Of a DNA stretch of 64,000 nucleotides, positions 47,583 to 56,997 are shown piece after piece. The notes under the pieces were generated by a model that was not told the origin of the DNA, made no database searches, and saw only the letters and a list, made by a program, of their open reading frames with translations. Numbering within the stretch: the first letter of the stretch is position 1; each line of letters starts with the position of its first letter. Source of the stretch: Chitinophagaceae bacterium (GTDB taxonomy: Bacteria; Bacteroidota; Bacteroidia; Chitinophagales; Chitinophagaceae); the NCBI GenBank assembly GCA_023957125.1, contig JAMLHL010000007.1, positions 62,001 through 126,000 on the forward strand, read 5' to 3'. A program made the position numbers and the translations under genes.

Positions 47583-47764
47583 CACACTTCCTTTTTTACT
47601 TTAAATTATTTTCAAAAATTAACTTAAATCATCCCGGGGTGGAGATCCGGTTTTTAATTGAAAATATTCAAAGACCTTCATTTCATATCGGCAGCACTAA
47701 AACGGAAAGCGATGTCTTTTCTTGTGTTACCGGGAAATTTTTTTTTAAAAATATACTGAGGCGG

Positions 47765-48664
47765 TTATTGGAAACCCGGGTGAAATCTTTGCAGCGTATC
47801 CCGGAGGTAATCCCTGTCGAGGTGGGTATAAATTTCCGTGGTGGTAATGCTTTCATGACCAAGCATTTCCTGTACCGCCCGCAAATCGGCGCCACCCTCC
47901 ACCAGGTGGGTGGCAAAAGAATGCCGGAACGTATGTGGTGAAATATTTTTTGTGATCCCGGCCTTCTTCACCAGGTCTTTAATGATCAGGAAAACCATCA
48001 CCCTGGTCATCCCCGCTCCTCTCCTGTTTAAAAACAGTACATCCTCTTCTCCTTTCTTTACCGGGATATGCACCCGGGTGTTTTGTACATAGATCGTAAT
48101 ATATTTTATGGCTTCTTTTCCGATGGGGATCAGTCTTTCCTTGTCTCCTTTTCCAATTACTTTTATAAAACCAACATCCAGGTGCAGATCAGATATCCTG
48201 AGCCGTACCGCTTCACTTACCCGGAGCCCGCAGCCATACATCACTTCTATCAAAGCCTTATTCCTGACCCCTTCCGGCCTACTGAGATCTATTTGTGCGA
48301 TGACCGTTTCTATTTCCTCAAAACTCAACGTATCGGGCAGTCCCCTTTTCAATTTAGGCGAAGACAACAAAACAGTAGGGTCTTTGCGGGTATGATTTTC
48401 AAGAAGACAGTATTTGTAAAAAGTCCTGAGCCCTGATATCATCCGTGCCTGGGAAGCGGCGGTCATATTGAGACCCGCTGTCCATTTAATAAATCCCTGC
48501 AGGTCGCTCAGTTCAATCTCTGCCGGTGTCTTACTGCTTTCATGCCGTTCCAGGTATTGCGTGAGCTTCTCAATATCCCCCCGGTACGCCTCAATGGTGT
48601 GGCTGCTTAACGACCGTTCCAGCAGCAGGTAGTTTTTAAACCCGTTTATTTGCTCCTCCCACAT
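47765..48664 (-). CDS. xerD: Tyrosine recombinase XerD
   Basis: A 299-residue site-specific recombinase with an N-terminal SAM-like DNA-binding domain (residues 1-90) and a catalytic domain with all active residues: Arg148 (GCGLRVSEA), Lys172 (GKGDKERLIP), His244/Arg247 (HTFRHSFATH), His270 (MLGHESITTT) and Tyr279. Length and sequence fit the chromosomal XerD that resolves dimers at dif. No dif site was recognised in the window. Confidence 0.9.
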   Translation of the reverse strand: MWEEQINGFKNYLLLERSLSSHTIEAYRGDIEKLTQYLERHESSKTPAEIELSDLQGFIKWTAGLNMTAASQARMISGLRTFYKYCLLENHTRKDPTVLLSSPKLKRGLPDTLSFEEIETVIAQIDLSRPEGVRNKALIEVMYGCGLRVSEAVRLRISDLHLDVGFIKVIGKGDKERLIPIGKEAIKYITIYVQNTRVHIPVKKGEEDVLFLNRRGAGMTRVMVFLIIKDLVKKAGITKNISPHTFRHSFATHLVEGGADLRAVQEMLGHESITTTEIYTHLDRDYLRDTLQRFHPGFQ

Positions 48665-48730
48665 AGATCATTGATTTATCAAATTGCATTGAATTAACAC
48701 TTACATTCGGACTTTAAATCCTACCGGATC

Positions 48731-49261
48731 ATGTCACGACCTTCAAGAAAAGTTAATATACGATCATTTAAACAAAAAGTAAGGCATCATAAAAAAGAGT
48801 TGCGGGGTTTTTTAAACAAGATAGCGAAAAATCCTCCCCGCCATCTCGACCGGCTTGCCGAAGAACTGGATCAAGAAGTATGGAAACATATAGACTGCTT
48901 AACCTGTGCCAATTGCTGCAAAACCATGAGCCCTACTTACACGGCAAAGGACATCAAACGCATCGCCGCCCACCTGGGAATGAAGGAAAAGGCTTTTAAA
49001 GAAAAATGGCTCTACCTTGATAAAAAAGACGGCGACTGGATGAACCGGCAAACGCCCTGTCAGTTCCTGGATCTCAAAACGAATAAATGCACTATTTATC
49101 CGGTTCGTCCCGCGGATTGTGCGGGATTCCCTCATCTGACTAAAAAGAAGATGACCGACTATATACACGTGCACAAACAAAACATTGCCTATTGTCCGGC
49201 TACTTATAAAATGGTGGAGATGATGCAGGCCAGGCTTGTTAAAGATAAGCATCCTCAATAA
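48731..49261 (+). CDS. YkgJ-family cysteine cluster protein
   Basis: A 176-residue cytoplasmic protein with a Cys cluster: CLTCANCCKTMSPTYT (about residues 56-71), CQFLDLKTNKCTIYPVRPADC (about 116-136) and a late Cys near 156. The CxxC...C...RP..C pattern is that of the YkgJ/zinc- or iron-binding family of unknown function. Its 3' end overlaps the convergent YraN gene by 23 bp. Confidence 0.85.
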   Translation: MSRPSRKVNIRSFKQKVRHHKKELRGFLNKIAKNPPRHLDRLAEELDQEVWKHIDCLTCANCCKTMSPTYTAKDIKRIAAHLGMKEKAFKEKWLYLDKKDGDWMNRQTPCQFLDLKTNKCTIYPVRPADCAGFPHLTKKKMTDYIHVHKQNIAYCPATYKMVEMMQARLVKDKHPQ

Positions 49262-49595
49262 AAAAATATTCCGGTGCGCCGCTGTCCTTCAAATAGATGG
49301 AAAGGATGTCATATTGCACTCTGTTCCAATGAGGATGGCTTTGAAGGAAGGCTTCCGCCGCCAGGATCAGATGCTCCATTTTTTTGTCTGTAACACTCTC
49401 CTCCGGATAGCCATATCGCAGGCTGCGCCGGGTTTTCACTTCCACAAAATGCAATACCTCATCCCGCTCTGCAATGATATCAATTTCATAATGGCTGTAA
49501 CGCCAGTTGGTATGCAGCAATACAAACGATTTCCCCTGCAGGTAATCAAGCGCTAAGGCTTCTCCTTTTTTCCCGGTGAGATTGTGGTTAGCCAT
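49239..49595 (-). CDS. YraN family (UPF0102) endonuclease-like protein
   Basis: A 118-residue protein with the UPF0102 signature: GKKGEALALDYLQGKSFVLL, NWRYSHYEIDIIAERDEVLH and FVEVKTRRSLRYGYPEESVT. The D-x(n)-ExK motif (Asp in EIDII, EVK) is that of restriction-like nucleases. Function is not established. Confidence 0.88.
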   Translation of the reverse strand: MANHNLTGKKGEALALDYLQGKSFVLLHTNWRYSHYEIDIIAERDEVLHFVEVKTRRSLRYGYPEESVTDKKMEHLILAAEAFLQSHPHWNRVQYDILSIYLKDSGAPEYFFIEDAYL

Positions 49596-49616
49596 TATTC
49601 AGAAAGCAAATAATTT

Positions 49617-50177
49617 CTAAGCGGCTTTCAGCCTGAGCTGACGATGCAGGATCAAATAATAAGCGCCAAAAAACAGGGCGGAGAAGAAAAGCGTACCGAT
49701 CAGAGAATTTTGATAAAACGGCAGGCCGTCATTATATGACATCATCAACCCTTCCCAGGTTTTGGGCCGGTGATAGCCTCCACCGTTGACCCATACCATA
49801 AAATTGGAAATCAAAAAATAAATGGTTGGGGCAGCAATGGATGCGGCCGCAATATTCACTGTATTGATTTTTGTAACGAAAAAGCCGACTACGGTTAATA
49901 AAGCGAACAGCATATAATTGGTGAGCTGTCCGTCATAAAACCCCCACATAGGCGAAACGCCTGCCCGGAACAGCAACTCAAACAGGGCATCCGACAAAAA
50001 CATAGACAACAAGGGTAGTACAAATGCTATTTTTTTATCCTTTATTACGGCTCCGCCAAATAAAGCCATTGCAATTTGTGGTGCAAAACCGTACGGGCGG
50101 CCCGGTACCACCCGATACAAAGCGGCAACGGCAATAAAAGCTAAAAAGATATATAAAATGTTCCTGTTAGATTTCAT
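49617..50177 (-). CDS. DUF6580-like integral membrane protein
   Basis: A 186-residue protein with about five membrane helices, beginning MKSNRNILYIFLAFIAVAAL, with RPYGFAPQIAMALFGGAVIK and SMFLSDALFELLFRAG; this resembles DUF6580. The fold is reminiscent of small substrate-binding membrane components, but no function is known. The frame is open to 50339; that extension reads through a degenerate repeat element, so I take the ATG at 50177. Confidence 0.75.
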   Translation of the reverse strand: MKSNRNILYIFLAFIAVAALYRVVPGRPYGFAPQIAMALFGGAVIKDKKIAFVLPLLSMFLSDALFELLFRAGVSPMWGFYDGQLTNYMLFALLTVVGFFVTKINTVNIAAASIAAPTIYFLISNFMVWVNGGGYHRPKTWEGLMMSYNDGLPFYQNSLIGTLFFSALFFGAYYLILHRQLRLKAA

Positions 50178-50228
50178 AATGGTATTGTTTAAGGCAAAAG
50201 TAATAATTATTGTAAAACCAGACACGCC

Positions 50229-50292
50229 GGGTGTATTTCGGATTTTCGCTCCATCTGTGATATTCCGGCCGGTGGGATACCGTCCGGTGGCG
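50229..50292. mobile_element. Degenerate relative of the 114-bp MITE (left half only)
   Basis: About 62 bp align with the left half of element A: GGGTGTATTTCGGATTTTCG matches the inverted end with changes, then CTCCATCTGTGATATTCCGG and an imperfect CCGG-CCGGT hairpin. Beyond about 50292 similarity stops and no right inverted end is found. The rest of the 305-bp gap 50178-50482 has a GC hairpin AAACGGGTT/AACCCGTTT near 50338-50357 and no gene. Confidence 0.6.
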
Positions 50293-50482
50293 GGATGAAC
50301 CGAGCCTACGGCTCTCAACATGCCCCCGCCATTTTCCAAACGGGTTGAAACCCGTTTTTATAATATTTTTCGAGGCCATGCCTTTCTTTTAGCGTTTCGA
50401 ACTTTAATACGCCTGTGTATTTCGGATCAACAGAGCCCGGAAGTTTGAGTACATGATCAGGCACAATAAGCCAATCATCATC

Positions 50483-52690
50483 CTACAGCTTCAGCACTTT
50501 TCGTGTAACCACCCGGTCTGCATACACCAGCCGCACAATGTATAATCCCGCTGCTACACGGCTCAGGTTGATGGCGATATTATTGCCGGCTGCGGACACC
50601 GTATAGCTTTCTTTCCAAACGAGTTGCCCGGTACTACTGTACACTGCTACACCTCTCAATCCTGTGGTGGAGGGATAATGCTGAATGTTCAATACTCCTG
50701 TGGTGGGGTTGGGCGCTATCAGATAGCCCTGCTCCTTCAAACGGGGCGACAGCGTACGGGCATAAATATTGATATCATCCAGATACAGGTTATTGCCGTA
50801 ACCATTGATATTACGAAACTGAACCATCACCTGGTCATAACGGCCCTTCACCAGGTTGCTGATATCCACCGTATCGGCTACCCATTCCCCGGCACCCGGA
50901 ACAAATTCAATTTCCGTAAAACCGGCACGGGTTTTTAAATCCGCCCCTCCCTTTTTATATACCGAAGTATAAGTTTGCCCGCAATCTCCCGATATTAAGA
51001 TCTCAAGCGTATCCGAATGCAGGCTGCTGTATTGCGCCGCGGCCCGCCAGAAAGTTATTTTAACCGAATCTGCCTGATCCGGTACCGCCATCTGCGGACT
51101 GACCAATAAAGACTGCCTGCCAAACAACTGGAAATTATAATTATCAAACTTAACAGAGGCATTGCCGGAATGTGCAGCATTGGTTGCCCTTACCGGGTTA
51201 AAAGAAACCAGGTCGCTGTTGTTGGCAATACCCCATCCGGAAGGTGGATAAGCACTGGATTCAAATCCCTCCGTGAGTGGAGAACCACTGTTCCCGATAA
51301 TTGAGAATACGCCCGAAGCTGTATCATTACCGGGTTGCCCGTCCGTTGCTCCGTTGGGTTCCGTGGTGTACATGCGGATCGCATGATAACCCGAAGCAAC
51401 CGTTATGGCGTTGCCGGTAAGTACTGTTTCCTGTAGAGTAGGAAGGTTAAGATTGATAACCGTCACCGCCGGCGAGCCCTCATCTATCACCACATTCAAT
51501 TTTATACTGGTGAGGGTTTTAGAACCCAGGTTTTCAATCCGCAGCTTGGGAAGCAGTCCGCTTTGGCAATGTACATCGGCATAAGAAGGCGAAACTATTG
51601 TCACCGCTTTTACATCCTGATCATGTACTACCGGCGGCACACAACCATTGGAATTCATCAGTTGAACGCGGTCGGAAAGCGTACTCAGTGCCGTTTCCAT
51701 ACGATCTACCTGGCCCTCCGTAAACAAACACATGGTAGCATCATCCACGTAGTCCATAAAATTCATAAACATGATCCCCGGCGCCATATTGGTACAGGCA
51801 TCCGTCTGGGGGAAAGAAGGCGTTCCGTAAGTACACTGATCCTGATTAGGGGTATCGTCCACGAAGTCGGAATCGAAGCAGGAGGAAACACATTCATTGG
51901 CGCCCCATACATGCCAGAGATTAAAAAAATGTCCTATCTCGTGAGTAGCGGTCCGTCCTTTATTGAACGGCGATTTTGCCGAACCAACGGTTCCGAAAGC
52001 GTGATAGGCGTTGACCAGCCCGATATCCGAGGATGTCAGCCCGGACAAACCGGGCATAAAAGAGTAGCCCAGATCATTCAAATCCGTCATTTTACAAACC
52101 CAGATATTTAGGTATTTATTCACATTCCAGGTGTCTGACCCACCCATGGAGGAGTACTTAACCGGGTCGGCTGGGCCCGGGATGGAGGTAGTTGAAGATA
52201 CTTTACGGATGATGCCATTCGTGGGCTCATCCGTAGGGCTGCGCTGGGCCAGGCAAAAGCGTATATTACCCTTTCCGAAAAAAGGTTTGAAAGCAGCCGG
52301 GATATTCACCGAATCAGCATTATTTCCACTATAATCGGCATTCAGCACATCCATCTGGCTTTGTACCTGTTCATCGGTTACCAGGGAGGGATCATCCATC
52401 ACCACGTGAACCACCACCGGGATCGTAACAACGGTATTGAGCCGCTTAAGTGAGGGATTGCTCTGTTTAGCCCGGCGTAAAGCTTCATACCGTTGCTGAA
52501 AATCCAGTTGAATTTTATCGAAATCCAGCTTTTCACGGGGATGTTGCAGGAAATATTTTTCCATGACACTTCCTGTAACGCAGCGCGGACGGGCAATCTG
52601 TCCATCCTGCCCGATGCTCTTCAATGTATTGAAAACGAACAGCAGCACTGCCACAATACCAGACCTGATGATAACCTTCACGCTTAGCAA
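50483..52690 (-). CDS. M43 (pappalysin-like) zinc metalloprotease, T9SS cargo
   Basis: A 735-residue secreted metzincin. After the signal region (VAVLLFVFNTLKSIGQ) and a prodomain, the catalytic domain has the zinc motif HEIGHFFNLWH (His250, Glu251, His254, His260) and a Met-turn NFMDY (Met312). Downstream are a CARDB-like domain, a MAM/jelly-roll-like domain (FESSAYPPSGWGIANNSD) and a T9SS type A sorting domain (LIAPNPTTGVLNIQHY to VVTRKVLKL). It degrades extracellular protein; target unknown. Confidence 0.9.
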   Translation of the reverse strand: MLSVKVIIRSGIVAVLLFVFNTLKSIGQDGQIARPRCVTGSVMEKYFLQHPREKLDFDKIQLDFQQRYEALRRAKQSNPSLKRLNTVVTIPVVVHVVMDDPSLVTDEQVQSQMDVLNADYSGNNADSVNIPAAFKPFFGKGNIRFCLAQRSPTDEPTNGIIRKVSSTTSIPGPADPVKYSSMGGSDTWNVNKYLNIWVCKMTDLNDLGYSFMPGLSGLTSSDIGLVNAYHAFGTVGSAKSPFNKGRTATHEIGHFFNLWHVWGANECVSSCFDSDFVDDTPNQDQCTYGTPSFPQTDACTNMAPGIMFMNFMDYVDDATMCLFTEGQVDRMETALSTLSDRVQLMNSNGCVPPVVHDQDVKAVTIVSPSYADVHCQSGLLPKLRIENLGSKTLTSIKLNVVIDEGSPAVTVINLNLPTLQETVLTGNAITVASGYHAIRMYTTEPNGATDGQPGNDTASGVFSIIGNSGSPLTEGFESSAYPPSGWGIANNSDLVSFNPVRATNAAHSGNASVKFDNYNFQLFGRQSLLVSPQMAVPDQADSVKITFWRAAAQYSSLHSDTLEILISGDCGQTYTSVYKKGGADLKTRAGFTEIEFVPGAGEWVADTVDISNLVKGRYDQVMVQFRNINGYGNNLYLDDINIYARTLSPRLKEQGYLIAPNPTTGVLNIQHYPSTTGLRGVAVYSSTGQLVWKESYTVSAAGNNIAINLSRVAAGLYIVRLVYADRVVTRKVLKL

Positions 52691-52863
52691 AATTTAAAAT
52701 AAGAAATCAAATGTAGTAAGCAAATTTTTGAAATGTGAAATGTTTTTCCACAGTCCAGTTCCCGGAACCGGCAGCCACCCGTCAATCGAATAAAACAGCC
52801 CCTGTGCCGCTCTCTGGTTAAGGGATTTTTACCCTTCCGGCCGGCCACCAACACGCAATAAAA

Positions 52864-52899
52864 AAGGACTTCCGGGTTAAAATGTTCCCAAAAGTCCTT
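52864..52899 (-). terminator. Terminator after the cytochrome c gene
   Basis: On the minus strand AAGGACTT (52899-52892) pairs with AAGTCCTT (52871-52864) and is followed by a T-run, starting 22 bp after the stop of the cytochrome/dehydrogenase gene. Confidence 0.75.
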
Positions 52900-52920
52900 A
52901 AAAAACAATTTTAAAAATTT

Positions 52921-55614
52921 CTATTTCTTACCGGTAAACATTTCATTATCCTTGTTACCGCCCGACACCAGGTAAGCTATAAGGTCTTTCAATTCATCGC
53001 TGTTCAGCCGGTTGATCAGCCCGGGCAGCATGGGCGACACATCGGATACCCTGGTGCGAACCACGTCTTTAACTGGTATTTCTTTCAATACTTCGGGAGC
53101 AAAAGGGTTCTGAGATACCGCATACATGCCGTTCTCTTCTTTAACCAGTCTTCCCAATACAGAACTACCGTCTTTCAGGTAAAAGATCGTAGCGCCATAT
53201 TGATCAGAAATGGTTTTGCCGGGATCAATGATGGCCTCCAGGATATCTTTGGTAGAGAAGCGCGTTCCTAATTGTGTCAAATCCGGGCCGGAGGTTCCTC
53301 CTTCCCCCTTCATCGTATGGCAGGAGCTGCAGAGGGCGGCGGCGAACATCGCCTTCCCCTGCTCAAAATTCCGGTTGGTAAGCCCGCTGTCAACCACTGC
53401 CGTGGCATCGTCCAAAGTCCATCTTCTGCCCGGGCCTTTAGGCTGTACCGTTGCTTCCGACAATTGATTAGCCGGACGGTTAACCAGAGAGTCACCGGAA
53501 ATGGTATTGAAATGAGCAAACTCGGTTTTGGACACTGTTTTTAATGCATTGGTTCTCATATTATTGATGAAACCCCTGAAACTATGACCTCCCCTGTAGC
53601 TGAAGGCAGTATAGAACCAACGGAAATACTGATCCCGCAATTCGGGCGTCCAGCCTTCTTTGGCCTGGCTCAACACGTTGGCATAATATGTTTGCTGCCG
53701 AGGCGGCACTTTCGATAACATAGCAGCTATATCCATTCCATATTGCGGGTTACGCATAATTAAATCTGAAGAAGAAGTAAACGTTTCCTGCGTTTCTTCA
53801 TCTTTAGCCGATGCCAGCAAAGTCATTGTTTTTTCCACCGCTTTCGGCGCATTCATATACACCAGCACTTTACTCAGTTCCCGGTTCAACTCGTTGCCGT
53901 CAGCCGGATAGTGCGGGTCCAGGTAGGTAAGGACCTTTTCTTTTACCGCCCCTGTAGGTTCGCCCAGCCTCAGGATCGCCAGTTCAAACGCTCGCACCAC
54001 ATCAATCTGCTGCGATTCGCTCAATTTGGCATAATCAATATTCACGAGCGCGTTAAAAACCTGGTCTCTCAAACCCGCATCTCCCTGCCGCGCTAACGCA
54101 ATCAGTGCCGTTGTTGCGGCTACCGGGTCTTTTTCCTCCAGGGCCCGTTGTTGCCACTGATTCACCGGCTGATGCTCTACCGCGATCCGCGCAGCATAGC
54201 GAACGAAACGGTCCTGGTGATTAAGACTAGGCCAGGCCAGGTCCAGAGCGCCATCCCGGGGCGCTCCCATATAGGTTTCCAATTGCTTGCGCAGTTTATT
54301 TTCAGCAGTTTCTGCCGGCGTTCCTTCCTGTTCACTAATTGTTTTCCCTTTGTTGTTTTCATAATACACTCTGTACAGGTCAGACTCCAGCCTGCGCCCG
54401 CCGGTTAAAAAATACATAGCGCCATCGGGTCCGATCTCCCCGTCTGTTAGCGGCAGGGGAGATCCCGAAAGAAATTCCTCTCCATCAGCGCTGTAGCTGG
54501 CGCCGTTGGGCTTAAGATGAATAGCGTAAATAATTCCGAAACTCCAGTCGAAAGCAAATAAGGTATTCTTATATTTTTCAGGAAACCGGGCGTTTCCACT
54601 GTACATCAGGTTGGTAGGAGAACCCTGTCCTATATTCAAAACAGGGGGCAGGTTGTCGGGATAAGCAGGCGACCATTTGCTGTCTCCGGTACGCCAGCCA
54701 AATTCGCTGCCTCCCGTTACATGACAGATACGCGTAGGGCGGTACCAGGGCAGTCCAAAATCCCATTCCATATCGGAATCGTAGGTAAACAGGTCGCCGG
54801 CGGCATTAAATGCAATGTCAAAGGGATTGCGATACCCGGCACTGATCATTTCCCAACGGTTGGTTTCAGGATCCACTTTTGCGATCCAGCCACCGGGCGC
54901 TTTGCGATTTACAGCGTGCCCGTTGGGATCGGTCATCAAAGGAAAAAGATTATCCTCGTGCCAGTTAGACGGCAATTGGTATGCATCCAGAGGAGGAACA
55001 TCGGTATGGTTTCCAATGACCACATAGAGTGACTTCTTGTCGGGCGAAAGGATTATGCTGTGCGGGCCATGTTCTCCCTCTCCCTTCAGCGCCTTGAGTT
55101 GGGTAACCTTATCGAACTGATCATCGCCATCGGTATCTTCAAGACGGTATAAACCGCTGGTTCTGGACGATGCCTTTTCGTTCAGGTTATTCACCATCAC
55201 ATATAAACTGTTGAACGCATACAACAAACCATGTGCAAATCCAATACCCACCCTTGGTGTAGTATCGTTTTGAAGTGTAGGATCATTGGGAATAACCAGT
55301 TTTTCAACACTTATTTTTCCGGTATCACCGATAGCCGGAACCTTCATGCGATACAAAGCACCATACTGATCAGAAGCGATGATCCTTCCCTTGTCGTCAA
55401 AAGTCATAGCCACCCACGAACCGTCGCCGTTATCCGAGGGTCCGAAAAGCCTTTCCGCTTTAAATCCGGGTTGCAATTTTAATCTTTCCACTTTGGGGTC
55501 TGAAGAAGCAGCCGACCCGGATTGATCTCCCTCCTTACAGGAAAATACAAGAACCATAAGAGCAACCGCAGCTGCTATTGGTTTCACTGGCAAGAAATTT
55601 CGATACATAAACAA
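52921..55614 (-). CDS. Membrane-bound dehydrogenase-like propeller with C-terminal cytochrome c domain
   Basis: An 897-residue lipoprotein (lipobox LMVLVFSC). Residues about 40-430 form a sorbosone/glucose dehydrogenase-like beta-propeller (GPSDNGDGSWVAMTFDDKGR, HGPHSIILSPDKKSLYVVIG, YRNPFDIAFNAAGDLFTYDS). A HEAT-like helical region follows, and from about 750 a cytochrome c domain with CSSCH at 762-766 and a likely axial Met in SPMLPG (862). This PVC-type architecture oxidises a sugar or other alcohol in the periplasm and passes electrons to heme. Substrate unknown. Confidence 0.85.
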   Translation of the reverse strand: MFMYRNFLPVKPIAAAVALMVLVFSCKEGDQSGSAASSDPKVERLKLQPGFKAERLFGPSDNGDGSWVAMTFDDKGRIIASDQYGALYRMKVPAIGDTGKISVEKLVIPNDPTLQNDTTPRVGIGFAHGLLYAFNSLYVMVNNLNEKASSRTSGLYRLEDTDGDDQFDKVTQLKALKGEGEHGPHSIILSPDKKSLYVVIGNHTDVPPLDAYQLPSNWHEDNLFPLMTDPNGHAVNRKAPGGWIAKVDPETNRWEMISAGYRNPFDIAFNAAGDLFTYDSDMEWDFGLPWYRPTRICHVTGGSEFGWRTGDSKWSPAYPDNLPPVLNIGQGSPTNLMYSGNARFPEKYKNTLFAFDWSFGIIYAIHLKPNGASYSADGEEFLSGSPLPLTDGEIGPDGAMYFLTGGRRLESDLYRVYYENNKGKTISEQEGTPAETAENKLRKQLETYMGAPRDGALDLAWPSLNHQDRFVRYAARIAVEHQPVNQWQQRALEEKDPVAATTALIALARQGDAGLRDQVFNALVNIDYAKLSESQQIDVVRAFELAILRLGEPTGAVKEKVLTYLDPHYPADGNELNRELSKVLVYMNAPKAVEKTMTLLASAKDEETQETFTSSSDLIMRNPQYGMDIAAMLSKVPPRQQTYYANVLSQAKEGWTPELRDQYFRWFYTAFSYRGGHSFRGFINNMRTNALKTVSKTEFAHFNTISGDSLVNRPANQLSEATVQPKGPGRRWTLDDATAVVDSGLTNRNFEQGKAMFAAALCSSCHTMKGEGGTSGPDLTQLGTRFSTKDILEAIIDPGKTISDQYGATIFYLKDGSSVLGRLVKEENGMYAVSQNPFAPEVLKEIPVKDVVRTRVSDVSPMLPGLINRLNSDELKDLIAYLVSGGNKDNEMFTGKK

Positions 55615-55740
55615 ACATTAATATTTAACTGATAAATTTTCCGGATTTGCAGGTATAAAACATTCCGTTCTCAAAGATTGGTTTTTTATTTTAAAGAACC
55701 GACCTGTACTGTGGGGTGCCTCCGATTTGATATCTGAGAT

Positions 55741-56934
55741 TTATGATTTGAGATGAGGGTTTATCCGGGTGTCGGGTCGGGGTCTTTTATCGGGCAATAT
55801 GATCCTGAACGTCGTGCCTCTGCCCGGCTCGGAGCTTTTTACAAACAACTGCCCTTTATGGTATTGACAAATAATCCGATGCGAAAGGGTCAAACCCAAT
55901 CCCCACCCTCTTTTCTTCGTGGTGAAGCCCGGTTTAAACACTTTATTGAGATGTGTGGCGGCTATCCCCTTCCCCGTATCGGTTACATCTACCTGTACCA
56001 GTTCGCTGGCAACGGTTATATCTATCGTTACGGTTCCCTTACCTCCCATGGCGTCCAACGCGTTTTTCAGGAGGTTTTCAATTACCCAGTCGAAGAGAGC
56101 GGCGGAGATTTTTACCGGTATGCTTTGCATATTGCCGGTATTTACAATAAAATGTACTTTCCCCGGCGATCTGCGACGAACATAATCCACTACATTTTCA
56201 ACCTGCACCAGCAGGTCTTTTTCCTCCAGTTTAGGCGTGCTTCCGATTTTACTGAAACGGTCGGAAACCAATTGCAGCCTGTCCACATCTTTCGCCAGTT
56301 CTCCGGCCACCTTGGCCGTACCGGGGTCTTCTTTTAGCATCGCCACCCATCCCTCCAGCGAAGTAACCGGCGTACCCAGCTGGTGAGCTGTTTCTTTTGC
56401 CATCCCCGCCCACAACTGGTTTTGTGCAGAGCGGTTCCGGACCGAAATGCCATACAACACAAAGAATGTAAACAAGGCTACAATCAGCAGTTGCACCAGC
56501 GGATAGTACCTCACTTCCTGCAGAAGTTGCGAACTGCCGTAATAATACAAGTCCTTTTTCCCGTTGAGCGGATCAGTATATATAATGGGGGTATGCTGGC
56601 TTTTGAACTGCTTTACTTTTCGCAACAGGTAACCGGCATCCTTCCGGATCTTGTTGGAATCGAGGTTGATATATTCTATGATGTCTCCTGCCTCGTTTAC
56701 ACCAATGATAGGAATGTCCCTGTTATTGATAATGATGGCAGAAACCAGCCTGGTATCCACATCCGGCGGGGAATTGATCAGGAATTTTTCAGCCTCCACC
56801 CAGGTTTCCACTTTCCTTCTTTCATCCGCTGCGATTTTTTTTGCAAGGTAGCGGGAATAAAAAATCGTACCGGTGACAATGGCTATCGCGATAACGGATA
56901 AAACCGTACGCCAGTTGAAGAAACGAAGAAACAT
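55741..56934 (-). CDS. Sensor histidine kinase
   Basis: A 397-residue kinase with two membrane segments (VLSVIAIAIVTGTIFYSRYL and LLIVALFTFFVLYGISVRN) around an extracytoplasmic sensor of about 110 residues. The dimerisation box has the phospho-acceptor His in AKETAHQLGTPVTSLEG. The ATPase domain has the N box (ENLLKNALDAMG), DTGKGI and GWGLGLTL. No response regulator gene is adjacent. It is divergent from the GT2 gene with 63 bp between. Confidence 0.9.
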   Translation of the reverse strand: MFLRFFNWRTVLSVIAIAIVTGTIFYSRYLAKKIAADERRKVETWVEAEKFLINSPPDVDTRLVSAIIINNRDIPIIGVNEAGDIIEYINLDSNKIRKDAGYLLRKVKQFKSQHTPIIYTDPLNGKKDLYYYGSSQLLQEVRYYPLVQLLIVALFTFFVLYGISVRNRSAQNQLWAGMAKETAHQLGTPVTSLEGWVAMLKEDPGTAKVAGELAKDVDRLQLVSDRFSKIGSTPKLEEKDLLVQVENVVDYVRRRSPGKVHFIVNTGNMQSIPVKISAALFDWVIENLLKNALDAMGGKGTVTIDITVASELVQVDVTDTGKGIAATHLNKVFKPGFTTKKRGWGLGLTLSHRIICQYHKGQLFVKSSEPGRGTTFRIILPDKRPRPDTRINPHLKS

Positions 56935-56997
56935 ATTTAAAAATAGCGAAAGGATAACAATGCATCCGTTATTTTTGAAAAAATAATTCCTTTTATA

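Noticed and set aside
47576..47941. 121-codon plus-strand frame
   Set aside because: Its second half is antisense to xerD and the first half has no protein-like pattern.
50178..50339. 54-residue N-terminal extension of the DUF6580-like protein
   Set aside because: The extension is encoded by a degenerate MITE copy; the conserved family start is the ATG at 50177.
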